Assembly: GCA_951213105.1 (NCBI GenBank)
Contig: OX578152.1
Location: 70,484,680-70,548,679 of the forward strand
Direction of reading: 5' to 3'
Length of the DNA stretch: 64,000 nt
Source of the DNA: Amaurobius ferox
Taxonomy: Eukaryota > Arthropoda > Arachnida > Araneae > Amaurobiidae
Of this stretch, positions 55,900 to 64,000 are shown in pieces. Below the pieces are notes generated by a model. The model did no database searches. It saw only the letters and a list, made by a program, of their open reading frames with translations, and was not told the origin of the DNA. The first letter of the stretch is position 1, and each line of letters starts with the position of its first letter. The translations under genes were made by a program, and so were the position numbers.

Positions 55900-56755
55900 C
55901 AATGTCAATCTTTTCAACTATAAACTTGTTTCAATTTCAATGACATTTGAAATTTACTTTTTACGTTTTTCCCAGAATTTCAATGACTGCTCATTTCCAG
56001 GATTCTGCTTCGCAGTTTACGTTCTTGAATAGTTTTGCCATGCTTTGCAAACATTTTTTTTACATTTATTTTTGGCACATGTATTCTGTATCTGTCCAGA
56101 AGATGATAATTTCATTTTTAATTATCCCTGCTTTCAAGTTTATAATTAAATTTGTGCTTGAAAGACAAAATAAAAACACCCTACAAATGTATTTTAATGC
56201 ATTAAGTTAAAGAGACAGCTGTCAACTAAAATTACTGGAAGTAGTGAAAGCTTGAAATGTGGAAATAAATCGTGCAAGAAAATTCTTTTAAATCTTTAAA
56301 CACTTTATAATTTTCATACATTTTAATTTCCCTATAGTACATATAATGGGAAGAGTATCATTACGAGGTTCATAAATAAATATAAGGTGAAAATATTCAC
56401 TCTACTTTTCATAAATTTGTAGTTAATTGTGTTTTGCTCTACTTGCTTCACAATCATTATCAGAATGAAAAAAAAAAATGTATATTTTTCATAATTCGGT
56501 GCCGAGGCAATTTTTCAAAATATTTCATAAAAATAATTTAAACAAAATTATTTTTAAGATGGCAACGAGATAAAAATGGATGCATTTGGTTCATCTGTAT
56601 TAATACATACTGCTAGTATTTATGGCTATCATGGTAATGAAATTAAAACCCTTAAAGAATTATGTTGCAACTTTTTCAATATATTTTATTTTATTTAATA
56701 ATGTACAATGCTTATTTTAGGTAATGTAGAAAGTTGTCTTACTATTGGCTCCGTA
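55900..56755. other. AT-rich intergenic DNA
   Basis: No gene recognised; the 87-aa frame at 55947-56210 has no domain I can name. Confidence 0.35.
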
Positions 56756-56766
56756 ATATTTTGTGC

Positions 56767-57015
56767 GCCGATCCGGTGGTCGAGCGGTCAGGGGCAAGCG
56801 TTTCCGTCTGATCGCTGGATTGCCGGGTTGTGGATTCGAATCTCACCAGCAGGCATGGATGTTGTATTGTCGAGGCAAAGTCAGACTTCCGCCCTTGTGG
56901 AGCCTCAATAAAAAGTGAAGCTGCAAATTTCTCCCCTTCGCCATGGGACCAGGGGTCTAGTGGACGTGGTGCATAGGCGCTCCTTCACCACCGGGGAATA
57001 AGTAACAACAACAAC
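56767..57015 (+). mobile_element. tRNA-derived SINE, type B, full length with TSD
   Basis: ATATTTTGTGC at 56756-56766 and 57016-57026. Head GCCGATCCGGTGGTCGAGCG, box B GGATTCGAATCTCACC, body GTCAGACTTCCGCCCTTGTG and CTCCCCTTCGCCATGGGACC, end CACCGGGGAATAAGTAACAA with an (AAC)n tail. The copy at 9650-9890 is its reverse-strand sibling. Confidence 0.92.
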
Positions 57016-57026
57016 ATATTTTGTGC

Positions 57027-59255
57027 TGTGGTCGATGCTATAAGTATGTAAGTTTCAGCCTTCTTTCAGGTCTTTGAGGGACTTTAGGAGGGTCTAAATC
57101 TTTTAAATATCTTATTTTGCCCGCCCTCTGGGTAAAATAATGAAATATCCGGATTCTTTAAGTTCTGTATTGTAGTCAATATAAGGTGGCAAAGATTCAG
57201 TTTTCTGGATTACTGGAGAATTCCGGGATGTGTCTGGAAAAACAAAAACGTGTTAGAAAATTATATAGATTTTGACACCATTAATATTCACAGTGACGTT
57301 GAAATTCCCAAGTTTCCCTATTTACTACAGTAAAACCTGTAAACCTGTCCAAAACGATATCTTTCGCAGTCCCAACAAATATCCTATAGTTATAATTAGA
57401 GCCCGTACTGTAACGAACAACGCTCGTTTGTGATCCGGGTTCAGACGCGTAGCCAGCGTGATATGCCCTAAATAAGGGCCTTTATTTCATGCGTTTTAGC
57501 TAATATGCGGACTTTGTTAACAAGTGGCAGCTTAGTGGACGCATTGAACGTTCAGTCCGCTTATGTAATCCACGTATACCCACGCAGCGGGTGTGTTACG
57601 CCCCAAATGCATGTTAAAAATTGCATGTTAGTCGGAGCAATAGCTACTAAGATATACCAAGAAGCGAGTGAAAAAAATGGAGAATAAACTCCCCCCCCCC
57701 TCCTCCAATCAGAACTTATTTGATCATTCGCTTAGCAGGCGCGGTGGACTCCCAGTCCGGCTCATTTATGCAATTCATGTACATCCGCGCAACGGGTGTG
57801 ATATTGGAGCTTATCAGAAGAAACAGATAATAGGCATTAAAATTAAATAAAATATTGGTTAAACTTTTAAAGTAAGTACTGTAAGCACTAACCCTTTAAA
57901 TACGCATTTATGGGCACCAAAAGTTAAAATTGACGTTAAGAGGCAGTAAAAGATTTAGATAGTGGATCTCTTAGAGCCTAAAATGGATATGTCTAACAAT
58001 CTTACGATTTTAAGATATATCCATTAGTCAAGGAAAAATAGGCAACATCCGGGTTCTAGCAATAATGCATATCAATCTGTATATGAAGATACGTTTAAGC
58101 TTTTCAAAACAATGGAACCTTTTATAATCCATCAATATTGAAAAATATTGAAAAATATTGAACGCAGGCTGTTAGTTTTACGAAATGACCCTCCTACTTA
58201 ACATAAATGTTGTTACATTAGTTGAAACCATGGAGTTAGAAAGAAGGAGATAAAACTCCTATGGATGTAACGCTTGAAGATACTTTAAGAATTATATCTA
58301 GGTGTCGCTTGTGTTAGTAAAGTAGCTGCTATTGTTAGCTAACGCAACAAAAAGGCGTAGTATTTAGTATATGTTACATTTTATTATTTTTAAATTAAGG
58401 ACTCCCTAATTATGAGTATAATTAACCAGTATGTTTTCTTAGTTGTAAATTAGAGTACAGAATATAAGAAGATAAAAAATATATAGAAAGGTAAAAATAA
58501 TAATTTTGAATGCGTAGGAATGTGCTTTATTGTTTCATTTCTGCTTTGCATTGCGTCAATAATTTATTTTTACAAAACTGACAGTTTAAATAAATATTTT
58601 AGACCTTTCGCCATAAAATAATGCATACAACACAGAAATAATCTTATTCCAGCGTCACCTGAATTCCAGCGTCTCAAACGATATTGCAGTTTGCTTAATA
58701 TGAAGTTTTAACTCTACTTTTACCTTCATAGCTAAAATATTACAGAATTTCATTCCCACAATACCGCGTGTCCCAAACACATATCTAAATTTATTAGATG
58801 ATTTGAAAAGAAAAATGCATATGGCTGGTATATTCTGTGCAAAACAATAACAAAGGAAAATATCCTATCATTTTCCTTGTTAATAAAAACTACATTTTTC
58901 TGGTTCATGCTTAATGATCCAGATTCTATTCAACGTGCATATAAATTAATTATACAGTTGATATGCTTTTTCTGGTTCTATATATTAATGTGTTTTTTTT
59001 ATTGTTTAATTAAAAACATTATTCCCTTTCTTATTTTTTCAATATAAATATGCATTTTTAGATAATTACGAATATAGTTAAAGCACACATGTTAAGTTCT
59101 CGAAGTTGAACTCGATTCTTGAGATTTGTGTTCATCTGTCTGCCTAATCTGTAATATTATTTAAACATTTGAGTTTAACAACACACTATTAAAAAGTATT
59201 GTTACATCAATATTAAATAACTTCAGTTATAAAGTGTATCAGGTTCAAATTTGTT
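57027..59255. other. Intergenic DNA, no confident gene
   Basis: About 57323-57415 begins CAGTAAAACCTGTAAACC and resembles a Tc/pogo-type terminal sequence, weakly. Two diverged copies of a ~48-bp segment (CAGTCCGCTTATGTAATCCA at 57557 and CAGTCCGGCTCATTTATGCA at 57753) give similar peptides, SAYVIHVYPRSGC and LIYAIHVHPRNGC. The rest is AT-rich with nothing recognised. Confidence 0.35.
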
Positions 59256-60400
59256 TAGAACGACAAACTGTCTATAACGATATTTTTTAGAATATCGTTA
59301 TAAACATAATATCGTCCCTAAAATATAATATCGTCCCCAGAATATCGTGCCTAGCATATAATATCGTTCCTGAAACATAATATCGTCCTTAGAATATCAT
59401 GCCTAGAACATAATATCGTCCCTGGAACATAATATCGTCCCTAGAACATAATGTCGTCCTTAGAACATAATATAGTCCCCAGAATATTGTCCCTAGAATA
59501 TAATATCATTCCTGGAACTTAATATCGTTCCCAAAATATCGTCCCTAGAATATAATATCGTTCATGGAACATAATATCGTCCCCATAATATCGTCCCTAA
59601 AGCATGATATCGTCCCTAGAACATAATGTTGTCCCTAAAGCATAAGATCATCCTTAGAACATAATTTCGTCCCCAGAATATCATCCCTAGAATATAATAT
59701 CGCTCCTGGAACATAATATCGTCTCCAGAATATCTTCCCTAGAACATAATATCGTCCCTAGAACATAATATCGTCCCTAGAACATAATAATGTCCCTAAA
59801 GCATAATATCGTCCTTAGAACATAATGTCGTCCCCAGAATATCGTCCTTAGAACATAATGTCGTCCCCAGAATATCATCCCTAGAATATAATATCGTTCC
59901 TGGAACATAATATCGTCCCTAGAATATAATATCATTCCTGGAACATAATATTGTCTCCAGAATATAGTCCCTAGAACATAACACCGTCCCTAGAACACAA
60001 TATCGTCCCTAGAACATAATATTGTCCCTAAAGCATTATATCATCCTTAGAACATAATATCGTCCCCAGAATATCGTCCCTAGAACATAATATCGTCCCT
60101 AGAACATAATATTGTCCTTTATGCATAATATCGACCTTAGAACATAATATCGTCCCCAGAATATCGTCCCCAGAATATAATATCGTTCCTGGAACATAAT
60201 ATCGTCCCCAGAATAGCGTCCCTAGAATATGATATCGTTCCTGAAACATAATATCGTCCCCAGAATATCGTCCCTAGAAATCGTTCCTGGTACATAATAT
60301 CGTCCCCAGAATATCGTCCCTAGAACATAATATTGTCCCTAGAGCATGATATCGTCCCTAGAACAGAATATCGTCCTCAGACTATCGTTATAAACAGTTG
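59256..60400. repeat. AATATCGTCCC satellite array with inverted ends
   Basis: Short units AACATAATATCGTCCCTAG, CCAGAATATCGTCCCTAG and ATAATATCGTTCCTGG alternate about 55-60 times between 59310 and 60385, giving a higher-order period of roughly 50-70 bp. The left edge is GACAAACTGTCTATAACGAT and the right edge is ATCGTTATAAACAGTTGTCA, which are inverted copies of each other. The left edge continues into a perfect 12-bp inverted repeat, TATAACGATATT-TTTTAG-AATATCGTTATA. The 73-aa minus frame is repeat-encoded. Confidence 0.9.
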
Positions 60401-60589
60401 TCACTGTACATACAATCATCAATGTTTGGAGAATTATCGCCATTTTCTTTAAGAAATAATGCTATAAAAAACTTAAAATTGTACTAATTTGAGTTCTAAT
60501 CATGAAAATTGCTAAACACTCTTTTCAATTCTAATTTTTTTCACATAATGTATCTACGCAAAACTTAATAGAAGTTGGAACATTTATTC

Positions 60590-60865
60590 GTGAGGTATCG
60601 TGTCCACATATTACACACACACACGGACATATTTCTCAAACTGTTCGATAGGGGTTCTAGAGATTTACAACGTGTTTATTTATCGAATTTGAAAACTTTC
60701 GGAAAAACAATAATTTTTACTTTTTCGTAATATATACTATAGTTTAGAGAAAGTATAGTTTATAAGAAAATTCTCGAATTCGAGATTTTGATGCCAATAT
60801 ATGCATCCTCCTGAACATTTTTTGACTATTTTTGGAGTTATGTCCGTCATGGGTATATGCAGGAT
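60590..60865. mobile_element. Family III ends meeting at a palindrome
   Basis: 60590-60715 is a plus-orientation Family III 3' end (GAGGTATCGTGTCCACATAT, ACACACACACGGACAT, TTTCGGAAAAACAATAATTT). 60716-60865 is a minus-orientation copy (ACTTTTTCGTAATATATACT, CTCGAATTCGAGATTTTGAT, CTCCTGAACATTTTTTGACT, TTATGTCCGTCATGGG). The two are joined at the terminal palindrome. Confidence 0.7.
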
Positions 60866-61404
60866 TTTTTTCAGGAGAGTGCTAAAATCGATTGCATTCA
60901 AATTTTGGAGAAAACTATCAACCATTCGGTTTAAGAATTTCGAAATTAAAAAAAAACATGAATCTTGTTTACAGATGAATCTATTAGTCTGTAATTCCAC
61001 CCCCACCCCCATATTTTAAATCAAACCTGTTCATTGAACAACCTTGAAAATTGGCATGCAAATGCAAATTTAGAGGTCCAATAACAAAATGAATTGAGAA
61101 TAATTTGCCTAATCCTTCTCTACGTGACGACATAAATTTTATGAACTAAGGAAGTAGGAACAGGGTGAACGGAATTAACGACTTTTGTTTCAGATATATA
61201 CCAGCTGGGTGGAGTATAAATGATAGCAAAAAAAATTTGACGAATAGCATACGAGTTGTTATACTTTTTAGCCACATCGAACAATATGTTATTCATTAAT
61301 AAACTTGAGAATGTCGCATCTGACATACAATCTGAACCTAATTTGTGTTGAAATATGATATATTTTATCTGCAACTAAAATACTAAAACTTCTACTCGAA
61401 AAAA
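60866..61404. other. Intergenic DNA
   Basis: No gene recognised; short minus frames between 61120 and 61489 have no motif. Confidence 0.35.
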
Positions 61405-61550
61405 ATGTAAATGATTGATTTGTCACAAAGAGAAATAGTTCGTGGGATGAGCAATAGATGGCGAAGTCCTTCGATACCTGTCTATACACAGCGCCATCTA
61501 TTGCTCATTCTGAAAACTATTTCTCTTAGACTCAAATCAATCCTTTACGT
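61405..61550. repeat. Foldback hairpin with ~55-bp arms
   Basis: The left arm (61405-61463) includes GATTGATTTG, AGAGAAATAGTT and GATGAGCAATAGATGGCG. The right arm (61491-61550) carries the same words in inverted order (CGCCATCTATTGCTCATTC, AACTATTTCTCTT, CAAATCAATC). The loop is about 28 nt. Arms match at roughly 80-85% overall, with an 18-bp perfect core. Confidence 0.85.
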
Positions 61551-61919
61551 CTTCATCTAGGATAAGTTTTAGTTTACGGATCAGAAAATTTATACTTGTA
61601 CAGTTTGCGATGTTTAGTTGTACACTGAGCTAAACCTAAATCTGGAAATAACGCTCTGCGTGGTATACACACAGATTTTAAAGATTTTTTTTACACACAC
61701 GGAAAAAATTGATTTTTAAACTATTTCTAGTCCACAAAACATTCTATATCTACTCTACCTATTTGGTATAAACTTATTAGTGTTGCTCTTTGCGTCCGAA
61801 GTTTACATTTCTCATAACGCTCAAATTTCATCTGGATATACTCTTATCATAGATGCTATTTACATCAAAAACACGTTTTTTAAAACTGTATCTAAACATT
61901 GCCGTTTCGAAAAATAGAA

Positions 61920-62065
61920 CCTGGTGAGAATAGTTCTCAGTAGGGGCGGCATGCACAGGGACTGTACCCTGCTGTCCCTACTTAACTCGGATGTTTGCAT
62001 TCGGACGACTCCGAACTTGGGTCATCCGAGTGCAATCGCCTTCCTCTAACCACTGGAATGTCCCA
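61920..62065 (-). mobile_element. Decayed type A SINE relative
   Basis: On the minus strand it reads CCAGTGGTTAGAGGAAGGCG/ATTGCACTCGG (box A side of the head), then a body with GTACAGTCCCTGTGCATGCC, comparable to GTACGGTCCCTGTGGATGCC in the copy at 6305. Box B and tail are not clear. Confidence 0.6.
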
Positions 62066-62324
62066 CTCCTTTTCCACATGTTTTGTCCCACGCTTGTTTC
62101 AGATCAGAAAGCCTCTACCACTCTTAATATATGTGCCTTAGGTTGGGCTTAAATATACGTTGGGAATAATAGACTAATTTTTGTGAAAGTGTCCTATAAT
62201 TTTCCATGCTTCTCCGGAGTCCTTGGGGATCTAAGGAACACAGATGCAGATTTAGATCATCTTTGACTAGAAGTAGAAATCGTACATATCTTGGGCATTG
62301 TGAAGGGCTTTCTATCACAAAATA

Positions 62325-63264
62325 AAAAATCTAATGTGGGCAGCACATGACTTTCCTTATATAATGCAATAAATTTACTACTTTTACAGTAGAAAAAAAT
62401 AGGTTATTCTTATAGTAGATACTTATATTATTTCCAAGATACTGAATTTTCGTCAATGAGGCGTCATTTTCATTGATTTAGCGTCATTTTTATCCATTTG
62501 GAGAGATTTTCGTTAATTTGGCAGCATTAAAAAATCGCAAAGATGGCGACATTCCATCAAATTCGTCGCCAAAATCTCGTCAAGCGTTATGCACGGAGAA
62601 ATAAGTTATTCTTATAACAGATAAAAGACTATTGGCGTTCAAATACAAAAGTATTACTCAAAGTATCTTTTCTCATGAATGGAACGAGCTAGATCCACGA
62701 GAATGATGTCACCCGATTTATCGCATGATATTACATATGAAAAGTGACCATGTTTCTCAACAGTTATTTTTTTTTTATTTATGGGACTTTTTGATAAATT
62801 CATTTGAAAAATGTGCAATATCTCGATAACGGTTCATGCTAGCGTAATAAAGATTATGTCAATCGTTTTCTAAGGAAAAATTGCATAAGAAATGTCTAGT
62901 TGTGTAACTTTTTATAAAGGTTTGGATTTTTTAATGATTTTTTCTGATTTTTACTCGAAAATTTAGGGGGGTTCTGAACATTCGATTACGTTTAAATACA
63001 ACAGGCTTCCAGTCTTCACGGATTGTGATTTTTGTACCAAATTTCATTCGAATCGCTCCATTCGTACGTGAGATATCGTCTCCACAAACACACTGACACA
63101 CACGCACACATACATACTTTCACACACAAACAGACATCACCTCAAAAATAATTGATTCGTGATCAGGATGCTTGAAACGTGCTCTCCCGTCGAAAACTCG
63201 AATTCGAATTTTCGACCCCGTCACAATACTTTCCTTATACGTTATATATATAAGGAAAGTAAAA
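62325..63264 (+). mobile_element. Family I element, full length
   Basis: AAATCTAATGTGGGCAGCAC/ATGACTTTCCTTATATAATG at the 5' end, GGCGA-type block, ACTATTGGCGTTCAAATACA, GGGGGGTTCTGAAC, CA microsatellite (63092-63130), end ACTTTCCTTATACGTTATATATATAAGGAAAGTAA. It abuts the next element head-to-tail. Confidence 0.92.
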
Positions 63265-64000
63265 AACTGATGTGGGCAGCACATGATTTTCTATGCAAAC
63301 ACAGATTCATTTTTTCTTTATTTCTTTATTAAGTCATTAATCTGAGTTTAATTGCACAAAATAACACTAAATTTGCACTCTTACTTTAATTTTTGCTTTT
63401 ATTTGGTAATGGGGCAATTTTCCAAAAGCGGCGTAACAAAAATATGAAAAAGTCAAATATCTCAAGAACGGTTAGACCTAGAATGATGGAGTAGGTCTTA
63501 TTCTTTTCATCGCCAAAAATTACGTATAAAACATGCATTTAATTCATACATTTGAGCATACGTAGTCTTTTATTTTAGATTTTGGCGACTTTTGTGGGCT
63601 ATTTCGTACAAAAAGGCAGGTTGTTCCTTTCTGAATCATACTAAAATCTAATCAGCACCACAGCATCCCACAAGTGACTAATCTACCAAATTTTGGGAAA
63701 TTCGGTCAATTAGTATTTTAGCTAGGGGGGGAACATAAGACTTTTTGCGGGTCATTTCGCAAAAAAGGGAGGGTTCTGTTATGCCCGATCGTAAACTAAT
63801 CAGCACCAAGGTCAGAAACAAGTGACTTACCTAAAAAATTTTATGAAAATCGGTCCATTAGTTTTTGAATTAAAGTAGATACATACATTGAACAGACAGA
63901 CACACAGACAGACATACATACATACAGATAAACAGGCACACAGACGTCACGCAAAAACTAGTTTTTTCGTATTCTAGTGGTATCCAAACGTGTAGATCTC
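63263..64000 (+). mobile_element. Family II element, running off the window
   Basis: AAACTGATGTGGGCAGCACA/TGATTTTCTATGC at the 5' end, two modules, CAGACA/CATA microsatellite (63893-63945). The 3' palindrome is beyond the edge. Confidence 0.88.

Noticed and set aside
57505..57850. Two 60-codon frames with similar peptides as paralogous genes
   Set aside because: Similarity is confined to about 15 residues, follows nucleotide similarity and shows no gene context; probably a short repeat.

Overview
This is an AT-rich window of animal nuclear DNA, and I find no confident host gene in it. The only intact coding sequence is a Jockey-like non-LTR retrotransposon ORF2 at the left edge. The number of arthropod-style non-LTR, tRNA-SINE and microsatellite-bearing elements suggests an arthropod, but I cannot name the species. 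Almost all short open frames here are accidental frames inside repeats (for example His/Thr or Cys/Val runs from CA/TG tracts).

The dominant content is three related families of non-autonomous elements, called Family I, II and III here. I orient them with the TCTGATGTGGGCAGCACATG end as 5'. Families I and II share that 5' cap. All three end in a 3' palindrome built around ACTTTCC...GGAAAGT or a variant, carry a CGAA/TTCGA-rich block, and have a CA/GT microsatellite at one fixed position. In each of Families I and II the 5' inner motif matches the 3' palindrome: ACTTTCCTTATATA in I, ACTTTCCCTGCA in II. Family II also carries internal tandem modules of about 150 bp. The architecture recalls Helentron-associated elements (HINE/DINE-1 type), but that classification is inference.

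Layout. 1-1275: 5'-truncated non-LTR element on the minus strand. 1275-5000: low-complexity tracts and an ATCATATGAGATA tandem array. 5000-9900: a 63-bp mini-SINE with target-site duplications (TSDs), a tRNA-SINE nested in a possible piggyBac-type MITE, a 61-bp minisatellite and a second tRNA-SINE type. 10400-15400: tandem copies of a Family I sub-block, Family III, and dispersed paralogous blocks. 15373-29100: a direct duplication of about 7 kb, nearly identical until its right end, containing a frameshifted pseudogene, Family II copies and mini-SINE insertions. 28800-32525: Family I copies with a clean nested insertion. 33565-38965: two paralogous units, each with an array of GCGCATGCGC palindromes. 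39300-53130: Family II/I copies in both orientations, more tRNA-SINEs and a 5S-rRNA-headed SINE. 53130-64000: SINE dimers, a 1.1-kb AATATCGTCCC satellite with inverted ends, a foldback hairpin and terminal Family I/II copies.

The main biology is repeat biology. Short elements share interchangeable ends, promoters and tails, and they seed microsatellites and tandem arrays and probably mediate unequal recombination.
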